From NCBI GenBank assembly GCA_033060915.1, contig CM065379.1, forward strand, positions 31,081,318 through 31,145,317: a stretch of DNA of 64,000 nucleotides, written 5' to 3'. Both the position numbers and the translations under genes were made by a program. The notes beneath the pieces are model-generated. The model had not been told where the DNA came from. It searched no databases and saw nothing but the letters and a program-made list of their open reading frames with translations. This DNA is from Euryodendron excelsum (lineage: Eukaryota > Streptophyta > Magnoliopsida > Ericales > Pentaphylacaceae). Shown piece by piece: positions 11,341-22,582 of the stretch (the first letter of the stretch is position 1; every line of letters starts with the position of its first letter).

Positions 11341-12418
11341 ATGCCCAGTACCAGAAAAACCTCCCAAGTGGGGTGATGTGAGGATATGGTTGCCTAATGT
11401 AAAGACATGACACCTTATGTTCTAGAATGAGTAATATGATTTGTTCAAATACTTCACGACAAGTTACGTATGTTTCCACAAGTACTAATGTCACGATATA
11501 TCTCTCATTTCTATGACATTATGATATGCCCTTGCAATATCATGCCATGGCATGCTTATGACAGCTACGTTATGTCTTACGAAATCATGTTGTGTGTATA
11601 TACCTCACTCCTATGATACAATATTCGATCTCATGTGATACTTATGTTACCTACATTTCCAAAGCTACGCCTTATAAGTTTCTATGAATGGTAATATTTT
11701 ATGTATCCTATTTTATACGGCGAGCCAAGACGTACGCTTACAAGATATGGTATGTTATGCTCATGACAAGTTATGTCACGCTCAAATAGTTCATGCTATA
11801 ACACACATGCCTCTCTTCTTTAACATTATGTTTTAGAAATGATAAAATGTTTTAATACAAAAGACTATGCTTCAAGTATCTTTAGGATTATACTTATACG
11901 ATTCTAAGTTCATGCCATTTATGCATAAATGTACCTTTATTGTCATGTAAATTAAATATAAATGTAGTCTATGGTATTTTATGCTCATGCATTAATGTTA
12001 TTCACTAAGCATCAGTTTACGTTTTTCTAAAAATGTTTTCAGGTGAACAAACTGGGAGGCCTTGAAGGAGGCCCATTACATGGACATTTGGACTGCAGCC
12101 CACGGGCTTTATGTTATGTACTAATATAGGGGTTGGACCCTAATATTTTATAATATTATAATGTTATAACTATGGTGGCCTTTGATAGGCCCACCTTGTA
12201 GAATGATTATGTTTTGGAGATTAGGCACAACTCTACCATTTATGACACAGATTATGTTTTCAAGTTATCAAAAGTTCTATTTTTCGTAATTATGTATCTT
12301 TTAAATGATAAATGCACAAGTGTTCAACCGGGTTATGCAATGCGGCCTTGGGTAGCCAAGCTACTGGTTGGTCATGTATCCTAAATCTGCATAGGCCGGT
12401 TTTCGGGTCGTGATAAAG

Positions 12419-12430
12419 TGGTATTAGAGC
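12419..12430 (+). other. Primer-binding site (initiator Met tRNA type)
   Basis: TGGTATTAGAGC, one base from TGGTATCAGAGC, three bases after the LTR end. Confidence 0.88.
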
Positions 12431-12601
12431 TATAGGTTAACACCGTAAGATTGAGTCGTGTCTAGATAGAATTCTATGTTTGACTTGATTATGTGTTATG
12501 TGTATGTGTAAGTAATCTATGTGTATAATGACATGTCAAGTTGTATTTCGTGTAGTAATAATATGTTTCATGCTTGACCGTTAATGCATTTGTAAGAATA
12601 G

Positions 12602-13115
12602 TATGCCGTCAAAAGGAAGGGGTCGTAGAGGAGCCAGAGGGCTCGAGGACCGAATGGATTATATTGAGGGGATCTTTGACGGACTCGTTTGAGCGATCCA
12701 AGTTACTCTTAGCAACACAACCAACACACTTGAGCCGTCAGTAGCACAGGTGCCAAGAGTGGAAGGGGTGACTCGACCCCCATTGAACAAATCCAACAGC
12801 TGAGGCCACCGACATTTCCGAGGACTTTTGAAGGAGCAATTAATGAGTCAACGTAATACTGAGAGGAGCATAATAAGAGGACCGGGAGTGACCGATGTCA
12901 AGGATAAAGCTCAAAACGACATAATTTGGGATCCTCAAGTGGAAACTCATCTACCTTATGAGGGAACGCTAGGGACCGAGGAAATTGTAAAGTTAACAAG
13001 GCACCGACTTGTCCTACTTGTCAAAAGAAACATCGAGGACTATATCATGCTGGAAGTAGAGCTTGTTATGGATGTAGCCAAGTTGGACACCAAGTGAGGG
13101 ACTGTCTAAAGAAGA
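12602..13115 (+). pseudogene. Gag remnant with zinc knuckle (centre deleted)
   Basis: The ATG at 12602 opens MPSKRGRRGARGLEDRMDYI, similar in design to the gag start at 2221 on minus. After about 28 codons there is a stop; the capsid core present in the leftmost element is missing, and from about 12830 the sequence resumes with the distal gag. A CPTCQKKHRG stretch and the knuckle CYGCSQVGHQVRDC (C-x2-C-x4-H-x4-C) lie at about 12999-13107, in a frame different from the surrounding open stretch 12828-13097. Confidence 0.82.
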
Positions 13116-13229
13116 TTAGAACACAAAACTCTGGGGCATCAGCATTAGCCTCAGTTCAGCCATCTACGGCTAATAAAAAGAAAAATCAACTTACCCGGGG
13201 AAACACCCCAGCTATCGACTCTATAGTGT

Positions 13230-13900
13230 CAGGTATACTTTCTAGTTGTCGTTGACCTGCACACATCTTTATTGCTTTCGGAGTGTTTTAAATCCCTCGT
13301 ATCTCTTTGCTCAACACTTGCATATGTCTTCAGTACCCCCTTAAGTACGCTTGTGTGTATCCTTGCTACTAAAAAAATTCATCTTATGTGATGGGGTCTT
13401 ATAAATTATGGCTCCACCCGTACGTTTGCCTCATATTGTTATTGAATGATTGTATACCTCTTTGGAACCCTCAAATTATATTTTCTTCACCTTTTGTCAC
13501 CTGGAGGTTCCATGGTATGCGATAGGATTTACAACCATTGAGGGAATCTTATTAATAATATATTCATGCTCGTAAATCCTATACCTAGAAATGCGCTATT
13601 TCGATGTCATCTTAGGATTAGGTTGGTTATCCCCTCATCATGTCACTATTGAATGTGAACGTGAGCGAGTTAGGTTTCGTTCTTCCACCCACCCAAGACT
13701 TGTTATTAAAGGAGTGGGCTTGTGCTTCCTTCCATATCCCATTTCATTCATACAAACATGTTGTTTAGACTAAATGTGAATCGTACCTCCTTGTGTAACA
13801 ATGTGGATACCCAATTTCCACCCTTCTTGGGAGATGTCCATGTGGTCCAGGAGTTCCCAATGTCTCACTAGATAAGCTATCTAGACCTTTAATGGCTCGG
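13230..13900 (+). pseudogene. Aspartic protease and linker remnant
   Basis: From about 13230 the sequence parallels the protease of the leftmost element: 'ctatagtgtcaggtatactttctagttgtcg' matches the VSGILP segment, and a FDVILGLGWLSPHH block lies at 13599-13640, where families have DVILGMDWL, so this Asp is Gly here. The HVVQEFP linker motif is near 13838-13860. The RT that should follow is absent; the sequence jumps to the 3' end of the element. Confidence 0.8.
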
Positions 13901-13975
13901 AAGATTGAAATTCAAGAAGTGTATCCCTTTTCATCTGAATGATTGCTTGTATCAAGTTTGGGAACCAAACTTATT

Positions 13976-13989
13976 TAAGGGGGGAAGGA
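13976..13989 (+). other. Polypurine tract of the chromovirus-like element
   Basis: AAGGGGGGAAGGA directly abuts the 3' LTR start TGTAGTACCC and would prime plus-strand DNA synthesis. Confidence 0.9.
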
Positions 13990-16900
13990 TGTAGTACCCT
14001 GAACCCATTAATTTTCCTATTTATGTGTTTCTTTAAATTTCATATCATTCTAATGTGCATTTGGGTCAAGTTGACCAATTAAAAGTCATGTTATACCTTA
14101 AGCCTATAGGGTGAGACACATGGGATTATTTCTTATGTGTATTATCTTATATACACAACACACACACACACCCATAGACATACACACACCAACCAATTGA
14201 GAGAGGGAGAGAGAGAGAAAGGGAAGAATGAAGGGGAGATTGAGGGAAGAAGGGATTGAAGGAAGAGATTGAAGCCATTGAAGACTTCACCAAGCTTAAA
14301 AAATGTAAGGTTCCACTTCTCTCTCTACAATTATATATGTATATGTATCTATCTTGTGTGATTTTGTAGGGTCTTTGTATATATGCATCTAAGAGTGTTG
14401 TCATTGAGTTTGGGGGATCCTTTGGGTCCCATTTACATGATTTTGAGAGCTTGAAGCTCATTGTTGAAGATTGGGAGTGGTGGTTTGAAAAACCCCCCCA
14501 AACATGTAAAATGTTAGGGTTTTTGATTTTGTCTTTAGATCCCTTTGTTTGGATTGTTCTTTCTCCCCCATTTTGAGTTATTATCACCCCTGTGGGCTAA
14601 TCTTTGAGCCCTAGAAGTATTGGGAAGGTTTTGTTATGTTTGGAGGAGTTTTGGTTATGTTTTGGTTGAACTTCGGATGTTGCCCATAACAGGGCGTTCG
14701 AACTCTCGATATGGAGTTCGAATGGTGGGGAATAAGCCTGGGAGTTCGAACTCCCCCAAGGGGAGTTCAAACTCTCAGAGAAGGGGTTTTTCCAATTTTC
14801 TTCTTGGAGTTCAAACTCCCATTTGGGCGTTTGAACTCCCAGTTCATTTTTCCTAGGCATTCGAACTCCCTGGTTAGGCGTTCAAATGGTCTGCCAGCTT
14901 TGGTACTATTTAGTAAAATGAGCATAACTTTTTCTAGATAACTTAGATTGATGCATCGTTTAAAGCCTTCGAAAGTGGACTCATATATCTTTGTACCCAT
15001 ATAAACTTTGTTCTCTAATTCCTTATAGATTGAGAGTTATTGAAGTTTAAATTTGACCCAAAATCTATGCTAACAACATTGTTTTCCAAAAATTTTACCC
15101 CACATTCCGTGAGGCATAACTTCTTCACCCGATATGTGTTTTTGGCCCATGAATTATCAAATTTAAGGCCTTTAAGCCTATTTTCAAGTGGAACAAGCCT
15201 TGGGTGTGAACTCATCGTTAAGAGGTGGTTGGGACTCGATGAAGGAATTAACATTCCGACTTTCATGTTCAAACCTCAATTTCATGTTCTTATTTTACAT
15301 CGGGGTCTTGTCTTAGAGTTTAGCCTCACTCTCCCGTTGTGAGAATGAGGTGTTGTTGAGTCGGGGCTGAGGGGTTTATGCGCTTACTCTTGACTTATGT
15401 GTTATTGCTTTGCCTTAGAGTCTTCTATTAATGTTTCTATGCTTCTATGTGCATTTTGTGTAGGAACACCTTGTTTAGCATCCGTTCTATCGAAGAGAGG
15501 CGAGTAACGATATGCCATGAGTAAATTCTACAACTTTCCAACCGTTTTAAGTTCAAACCATATCATACAGTGTTTTACATATGTTTTCAGTGCCTCAATG
15601 ATTACATTCAAGTATAAATGTCATGCTTTGAATTACATACGAACCTACCTATGATGTGAATTACAACCTACAGACTAGAACGTTCACATAAAGTAGATAT
15701 AAGGTTCCCTAACGTATGACTCTAACTCAAGGTCTTCTCATGGCAAGACTTTAATCTAGCTCGATAGTCCTAGGATGGGGGACGTGAAATAAACCATTGA
15801 CATGAGTCTTTCATGGCAAGTCCTTAAACTAGCAACGGTGGTCCTACGGTAGGGGACAGGAAATAATCTATCACCATGTTGGGAGACGTCCCTTGGCTTA
15901 AAAGTCTAGATGTGACTTTTATGGTTACTATAACTGAGCATAGCTCTTATGATTGACTTAAAAAGTCTATGTGTGACCTTTATGGTTACTAACTAGGCCT
16001 AGTTCTTATGATAAGCCTATATGTGACCTTCATGATTACTATGTTGGCCTGAAGAGCCTATGCATGACCTTTATGGTTACTATATTGGCCGGAAGAGCCT
16101 ATGCGTGACCTTTGTGGTTACTATATTGTTCTGAAGAGCCTATGTGTGACCTTCATGGTTATTATGTTAGCCCGAAGAGCCTATGCATGACCTTCATGGT
16201 TACTATGTTGGCCTGAAGAGCCTATGCATGACCTTCATGGTTACTATATTGGCCTGAAGAGTCTATGCATGACCTTTATGGTTACTATGTTGGTCTAAAG
16301 AGCCTATGCATGACCTTTATAGTTGTTATGTTGGCCTGAAGAGCCTATGCGTGACCTTTATAGTTGTTATGTTGGCCTCAAGATCCTGTGTGTGACCTTT
16401 ATGGTTACTATGTTAGCCTAAAGAGGCTTACGCGTGACCCTTTTGGTTACCATGATGCCCAATACCAGAGAAACCTCTTAAGTGGGTGAAGTGAGGATAT
16501 GGTTGCCTAATGTAAAGACATGACACACTTATGTTCTAGAATGAGTAATATGATTTGTTCAAATGCTTCACGACAAGTTACGTATGTTTCCACAAGTACT
16601 AATGTCACGATATATCTCTCATTTCTATGACATTGTGATATGCCCTTACAATATCATGCCATGGCACGCTTATGACAGCTACGTTATGCCTTACGAAATC
16701 ATGTTATGTGTTATACCTCACTCCTATCATACAATATTCGAAACACTATAGTATCTCATGTGATACTTATGTTACCTATGTTTCCAAAGCTACACCTTAT
16801 AAGTTACCAAGAATGGTAATATTTGATTTATCCTATATTATACGGCGAGCCAAGACGTACGCTTACAAGATATGGTATGTTATGCTCATGACAAGTTATG

Positions 16901-17514
16901 TCTCGCTCAAATAGTTCATGTTATAACACACCTGCCTCTCTTCTTCAACATTATGTTTTAGAAATGATAAAATATTTTAATACAAAAGCCTATGCTTCAT
17001 GTTTCTTTAGGATTATACTTATGCGATTTTAAATTCATGCCGTTATGCATAAATGTACCTTAATTGTCAAACATTAAATATAAATATAGTCTATGGTATT
17101 TTATGCTCGTGCATTAATGTTATTCACTAAGCATTAGCTTACGTTTTTCTAAAAATGTTTTCAGGTGAACAAATTGGGAGGCCTTGAAGGAGGCCCATTA
17201 CATGGACATTTGGACTACGGCTCACGGGCCTTATGTTATGTATATTTTGTAATGTTATAATATTATAACTATGGTGGCCTTTGATAAGCCCACCTTATAG
17301 AATGATTATGTTTTAGAGATTAGGAACAGATCTACCATGTATGACACGGATTATGTTTTCAAGTTATCAAAAGTTCTATTTTCCACATTTATGTATCTTT
17401 TAAATGATAAATGCACAAGTTTTCAACTGGGTTATGTAATGTGGCCTTGGGTAGCCAAGCTACTGGCCGATCATGCATCCTAAATCTGCATAGGCCGGGT
17501 TTCAGGTCGTGACA
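13990..17514 (+). repeat. 3' LTR of the chromovirus-like element
   Basis: Homologous to 8695-12415 along its whole length, from TGTAGTACCCTGAACCC to GGTCGTGACA. It is about 196 bp shorter, mostly because its 41-bp array has fewer units. Antisense open stretches such as 14147-14587 are shared with the partner LTR but are by-products. Confidence 0.93.
15900..16448 (+). repeat. 41-bp tandem array in the 3' LTR, about 11 copies
   Basis: The same unit as at 10640-11340, with about four fewer regular copies. Confidence 0.92.
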
Positions 17515-17540
17515 GAGCGGGCAAAAATGGGGTGCTTGCA
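17515..17540 (-). repeat. TSD GAGCG (17515-17519) and the 5'-terminal stub of LTR A
   Basis: After the duplicated GAGCG, the minus strand of 17520-17540 reads TGCAAGCACCCCATTTTTGCC, the start of the 5-kb LTR family (consensus TGTAAGCACCCC). It joins directly to 8694. Confidence 0.92.
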
Positions 17541-17829
17541 GCTACCCCTCTTTTTCTGTCTTTGCTTGTTGAAGACAAAAAACGATAGAGTAAGAGTCCC
17601 ATGTTGACCGTGAGGTAGTCGGAGGGACTAATTTTGGAAATTTACAAAAACTGGAGTTTGGAAATGAATATTGAGTCCAAAAGACCTTTGAAATTAAGTT
17701 TTGGCTGGAAAAATGGCAAAACTGCGTGGAGTTGGAAATTGGCGCCACTACTTTGTTAAATTTGGCTTGGCGCCACTACTAGTGGCACTAGGTCTGGGAT
17801 CAAAACCAACAAATTGCTGGTTTGACGCT
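17541..17829 (-). other. Polypurine tract and 3' internal segment of element I
   Basis: The minus strand reads GACAGAAAAAGAGGGGTAGC at 17560-17541, directly before LTR A, the same layout as at 60261-60279. The segment continues with sequence homologous to 60000-60279 (reverse orientation). It contains a GGCGCCACT half-site at 17740-17750, a palindrome at 17768-17790 and a degenerate AACCA..TGGTT palindrome at 17803-17822, then meets solo LTR B at its TSD. On the plus strand this lies upstream of the first exon of the antisense gene. Confidence 0.82.
17825..17829. repeat. Target-site duplication ACGCT, left copy
   Basis: ACGCT precedes the TGTCGCGCC edge of solo LTR B and is repeated exactly at 27488-27492. 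Confidence 0.93.
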
Positions 17830-18549
17830 TGTCGCGCCTGGATTTTTTGGGTCCAAGGTCCTTTCGGCTCAGAGACAAAAGCACGAAACTCTGTCATTAG
17901 AACACATCCTCCTAGAAGGACAAGTGCGACTAGGTTTGAACTTGAAATAGGTTTGATTAAGGGCTTTTTAGAAAAATAGGAGTCGCCACCTAATTTGATT
18001 AAGGTGAGTTAGGGCACCTAAAACTAAGTGTTAATCCGAAGATTAAACTAAGAGTTTTTGGAAAGATTTGGAAAATTCCCTTAAGAGAGGGTTCTTAAGA
18101 AAATGGGTTATTTAGCAACCTTTGGAATGATTTAAGCCATTTTGGAAAATAACTCCATTTTAGTCTTTCAAAAATAGAAATCTATAGTTTGGAGGTTGGT
18201 TACGTATAGGGAAGATATCTTAAGATCATCACCCTACCCCGCTCTTTCGGTACCTACATGTCTAATCACCCTTTTGTTCACTCACTAGAATAGTCGGTTA
18301 CCACTGTCCACTTAATATCCACTTTTAGAATTTTGAAAACAAGGTTTAGTCATCACTTTTTGAATGAATGATGCATGATGCAAATTTTGGAAGAAGTTTA
18401 AAAATATGGGGGTTTGGTAGGAGTTTGAAATGAGAACTTCGAATTGATTGATGTTTTTGAGAAGGGGATGGAGTTGAAATGGAAGTTATGACCGCACCAT
18501 TTTAGGTTGCTTACGTATCTTATTTGGCAAGAATCAGGTCATTCGTACT

Positions 18550-18565
18550 TCAGGCAAGAGCCCAA
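18550..18565 (-). repeat. Conserved hairpin block in LTR B
   Basis: In LTR orientation TTGGGCTCTTGCCTGA: both arms differ from the TCGGAC/GTCCGA version elsewhere, yet a stem around the TCTT loop is still possible (with G-T pairs). Confidence 0.6.
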
Positions 18566-19249
18566 TGGAAAATAGGCACATTAGGGCCTTTGGGATGTTT
18601 TGAAGACACCTTGAGGTCTTTGAAAAATTTGAAGACATTTTGGGATCTTTGAAAAAGTTTGAAGACGCTTTGCAGTCTTTGAAAAAAGAGAACTTGAGAG
18701 TTTTTATTTGAAATTGGATAGTTGAGTGTTTTGAGATGGAACCTTGAAATCTTAAAAGGGGGTTCTGAAGTGTTTTGAAATGCTCTTGGAATAACTTCAA
18801 GGGAGTTTTGGAAAGATTTTGTAGTCATGCTTTGAAAACCTTAGAGGTATGATTTTGGGAGTGTTTTAGTAAATAGATCTTTGAAAAGTTTTTGAAAGTG
18901 ATTTTTGAAAATGCTTAGGACTTTGGAACCCTAATATGGACAACCTTGAAGGTTGTTCTTGATATATCACCTTCTCTTAGAATCCCTAACCATGAAAAGG
19001 ATAGGGACACTTTAGGATTGAGAATTCTTGAAAACATTTTTAAATATGGAGTGTAGGAGGTTTCGGAGGAATGGATTATGAGAATAGTTTTAAATAGGAA
19101 AAATCTTGAAAAGAGGTCCATGAGTTGGAACCTTGAAGTATACTAACCTAAGTTGGGTTGGTTTAAGGTTAGGAGTGACCTAAGGTTAACTAACTTAGGT
19201 TAACCCAGGGTCAAAGTGACTTAGAGTTAACTAACTATGGTTAGGTTAA

Positions 19250-19470
19250 CTTAGGGTTGGACAACTAGGGTCAAGTTAACCAAGGGTTGGACAACTAGGG
19301 TCGAGTTAACCTAAGGTTAGACAACTAGGGTCAAGTTAGCCTAAGGTTAGATAACTAGGGTCAAGTTAGCCTAAGGTTAGACAACTAGGGTCAAGTTAAC
19401 CTAGAGTTGGATAACTAGGATCAAGTTAACCTAAAGTTGGACAACTAGGGTCAAGTTAACCTAGGATGGG
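19250..19470 (-). repeat. 30-bp tandem array in LTR B, about seven copies
   Basis: Units of 'acaactagggtcaagttaac' followed by 'ctaaggttag', preceded by looser 'ctaacttaggttaac' variants from 19140. Absent from the other LTRs in the window. Confidence 0.92.
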
Positions 19471-20878
19471 GTTGAAAATTGGTTTTGAAAAGCGGTTTAA
19501 TGCATTGGGAAAAGAGTTTTGAAAAATAAATCATGTTATGCAAAGGACTTTGGTGATCAACCTTTTCGAAGATCATTTCCATGAAAATTTGACTCTAGCC
19601 AAGAATATGGTTTATATGGTTGATGTTTGGAGACCATTCCAAGGAAGGTATCCCTATGATCATTACAACCATCATCTTGACAAGAGTATGGGGTTCAAAA
19701 ATTAACATGGTGATGACAACTTTTGAAAAATCATTGTTAATGTAAAGATGGAGATAATGAATTTTTTTTGACAACCATTTTTGGGAAAAGGATTTTGAGA
19801 ACCATTTTCGAAAGCAATTATTCTAACAAGTTATGGTTCCTATGGCCAATATAAAAGGGAGACCACTCAAGAGAAGGTTCAATGGGCAATTCCAACCACT
19901 AAACTTGAGAGAATAACAACCTTAAGGATCAAAGAGTTAGAAAATCATTTTCGTGCAAGAAAAAGAGAAGGGAACCATTCTAGCAATTTAAGGGGTCATA
20001 TGGCCAATATAAAAGGGAGACCACTCAAGAGAGGGTTCCATGGGACCATTCCAACCACCAAATTTGAGAGAATAGAATCCTTGGAGATTAGAGAGCTTGG
20101 AAACCATTTTTATGTAAGTTGGAATGCCAAGATGCCAAGGGGTGAGCTGGGGGGTTAGTGGGAGACTTTCTAAGGCATGATTTCTAAGGTCTTACCCTAA
20201 GCTTCAATGAGCCAACTCTTGGAACCATTTTGAGAAGAATATTGAACTTGACAATAACATGGAAATAAGAGTGATGCAAGCTTTGTGGCACATGGTTAGA
20301 AACTTGAAAATGAAGCCAAGCACACAAAACATGATCAAGTTAGCAAAATGCAAGGGGGTCATGAATACATACAAGACTTTTAGGCTATATCACATAAACA
20401 AGGGGCTCCTAGGCCATACCATCTTAAAGTAGGCTAGTGAGAGATCCCCCTACACGGTGGCTCCTACTAGCTTTCCTCTAGGCATGAACTAAGAGCCCTC
20501 TTGACTCAAGCAAGCAAGAAAGGGGGGTTGAAAATGAGGATTAAAATATAGAATAGCCTAAGTAGGCTAGGAGGGAGAAGAGAAGAGTGGGGGAAGACAA
20601 AAATGTAAAAGAAATACCACATTTTGCCTTCAATATACTTGTAGACTTCTATGGACGCCTTGACTTGAACTTCAATGGCTTCAATAGGCTTGAGGGGCTG
20701 GAAGGAGTGGTTTAATGGTGTATAAGGCTATGTAGGTGAAGTGTATGTGTTAAAGGGAGGTGGTATCTAGCCTAAGTGTTGGAGGAGTGGAATGTATGTA
20801 AAGATTCGAGGTTCTAGAGTAGTTTTAGTAGAGCTTTGCATCAATTTTGATTCTAGAATATGCAAAGGGGGAGGTTGG

Positions 20879-20886
20879 TATTTATA
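20879..20886 (-). promoter_or_regulatory. TATA box of LTR B
   Basis: Minus strand TATAAATA, at the position equivalent to the other LTR promoters: palindromes immediately upstream, and the roughly 30-bp downstream region leads into the LTR body. Confidence 0.72.
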
Positions 20887-20906
20887 GGCAATCTGGAACA
20901 GGCCTG

Positions 20907-20961
20907 GCGCATGTGCTACATGCGCTTGGCCAAAATTTGCCCTGGCACATGTAGCACATGC
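20907..20961 (-). repeat. Promoter-proximal palindromes of LTR B, different sequence
   Basis: 20907-20925 is GCGCATGT-GCT-ACATGCGC, a perfect inverted repeat with 8-base arms; a second, imperfect one (GGCACATGTAGCACATGC) lies at 20944-20961. They occupy the place of the GGCGCCACTA palindromes in the other LTRs. Confidence 0.85.
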
Positions 20962-21214
20962 ACTAGTACTGTTCCATTGCCAGAATGCCACATGCCACCC
21001 ATTTACTAGTTAAATCCTGACGGTTGATCGAAATTTGGTCGATTTGATCAAAATTTGGGTGCATGTAGCATACGCTCCATCATCGGGAGTGTTCGTTTAA
21101 ACTTTGTCTCGATAATTGAGCTAATCGAGAAGGTTTTGGAGGAGTTGGTTGCATCTGGGGTGTTCTCCTAGGGTTTCTTGCGAACTTTCATGTTTTCGAG
21201 AAGTTAAAATGGTG

Positions 21215-21720
21215 TTCAGAAGTGTGAGATATCGTTTTAAGAAATGTGCATAAAATGGCATCTCTGCGGAGCGTCTGTGATGCAATCCATGGGGGTTCAG
21301 AAGTAACTGTTTTTGTGTCGCATGATCAAGGCCTTCGGGAAGTGATCTCTTCGATCGAACCGTACCGATAGAAAGTACTCTGGAAGTATTTTGAGAATTC
21401 CCTAATTTACGCATTTCTCATGTCGTTTGATAGTGCGTGTTAATCAGGGAATTGGAGAACAAGTCAACCTTGGCGAAGCGTCTGCAATACGCTCCAGGGG
21501 TTATCGAAAGTAGTAGTGTTTGAGCCATATGATGAAAGGCTTCGGGGAGCAATCTCTTCAATCGTGCCGTATTGATGGAAAGATCTACGAACGAATTTTT
21601 GGAAATTTCTTGATTTACGCATTTCTTAAGTCGTTTGACGATGCGTTATAACTAGGGAATCGGGAGAAACGGGAATTTAGGCAGAGCGTCTGTAAGACGC
21701 TCCGGGGAACTTTTGTTAAG
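21215..21720 (-). repeat. 209-bp tandem repeat in LTR B, about 2.5 copies
   Basis: 'tttacgcatttct' recurs at 21404 and 21612 and 'agcgtctgt/c' near 21270, 21478 and 21688, giving a period of about 208-210 bases. Copies are well diverged. Confidence 0.82.
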
Positions 21721-22189
21721 TCGTGAGTGTTTAGTATTGTAAGGTCTTCCTTAGGTTAAATAGGGGTGCGTGACAAGACCCGCCATTTAGTAACCTAGGA
21801 TCAGTGTTGTTTTGGGGCGCATTCGAGTCGTCAAGGGCAAAATGGTCATTTTGACCTGGTTTGGTTGGAAATGATCGGGAATAGATTGGAATGTCATGTT
21901 AAGCGTGCCAGGTCATTCAGGGACTATCCCAGGAGGGTCTTTTACTGTTTGATGGGATCTATGCGGCGTCAGGGTGTTCAAGGGTAAAACAGTCATTTTG
22001 ACCAGAGTTAGCCGGAATAGAATCGAAATTGGTCCGCATAGCGTGCGGAGTGTGCCTAAGCACTTAGTAACATTTTGGAAGGGTGGAATTACCGTTTTGA
22101 GGGATTTTGAACTTTCCCAAAATGTGTCTGGAAGCCCAAGGGGTAGGTTTGGTCATTTTTCATTGAGTCGGGCTAGCAGGCGCTGGTGT

Positions 22190-22430
22190 TGACCTTGGTG
22201 TTGGTTCCCGAGATTGCATAGTCTCGAAAAACTACCTGTGCAGTGCTAGTCCCTGAGGCCGTCCGATCTTAGAGAGCTACCTATGGGGTGGTGTTTGTTC
22301 CTAAGAACGCATGGTCTTAGAAAGCTACCTATGAGGGTGGTGTTGGTCCCTGAGAACATATGGCCTCAGAAAGCTACCTGTGAGGGTGATGTTGGTCTTC
22401 GAGAACACCTGGTCTCGGGGAACTACCAAA
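22190..22430 (-). repeat. 49-bp tandem repeat in LTR B, about five copies
   Basis: Units of 'agctacctatgagggtggtg' plus 'ttggtccctgagaacatatggcctcagaa', each with a small inverted repeat around the 'gag/ctc' arms. Not seen in the other LTRs. Confidence 0.82.
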
Positions 22431-22577
22431 TGACGGACATTCTACATTGGCGAGCTAGCAGGTGCTAGTGAACCATCTGGAACTTGATAAGGTGTTAGTC
22501 CCGAGATCGCCCGGCCTCGGAGAGCTACCTGGATGACGTTGGTTTCCTTGACTGCCCGGTCCCAAAAAGGCTCCTGG

Positions 22578-22582
22578 AATGC
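22578..22582. repeat. Target-site duplication AATGC, left copy
   Basis: AATGC is repeated at 27311-27315. Joining across it restores the 'aatgcc-taggggca' segment that other LTRs have at this place. Confidence 0.93.

Larger units (their letters stand above)
8695..12415 (+). repeat. 5' LTR of the chromovirus-like element
   Basis: Runs from TGTAGTGCCTTGAACCC to GGTCGTGATA (ends TA where the partner LTR has CA). Contains dinucleotide tracts near 8850-8925, a zone of TTCGAA palindromes (9396-9615) and a long 41-bp tandem array (about 10640-11340). I see no convincing TATA box. Confidence 0.93.
8695..17514 (+). mobile_element. Internally deleted chromovirus-like Ty3/gypsy element with long LTRs
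   Basis: Complete at both ends: 5' LTR 8695-12415, three-base spacer, iMet-type PBS 12419-12430, 1.57 kb internal region, purine tract and 3' LTR 13990-17514, flanked by perfect 5-bp TSDs. The internal region keeps the gag start, a zinc knuckle, part of protease and the protease-RT linker, but has lost the gag centre, RT, RNase H and integrase. The LTRs (3721 and 3525 bp) are more than twice the internal length; their size difference is mostly explained by tandem copy number. By eye about a dozen differences are seen in the first 170 bases of the two LTRs, so the insertion is not recent. Confidence 0.92.

Noticed and set aside
14147..14587. 146-codon open stretch on minus, with a relative at 8847-9203
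   Set aside because: Both are the same LTR position in two LTR copies and run through microsatellites; the stop pattern differs, so no conserved protein is implied.
17835..17990. Possible host gene next to LTR A ('...tcattagaacacatcctcctagaaggacaagtgcgac')
   Set aside because: The same segment occurs at the 3' end of every LTR in the family (for example reverse-complement near 27230 and 34430).
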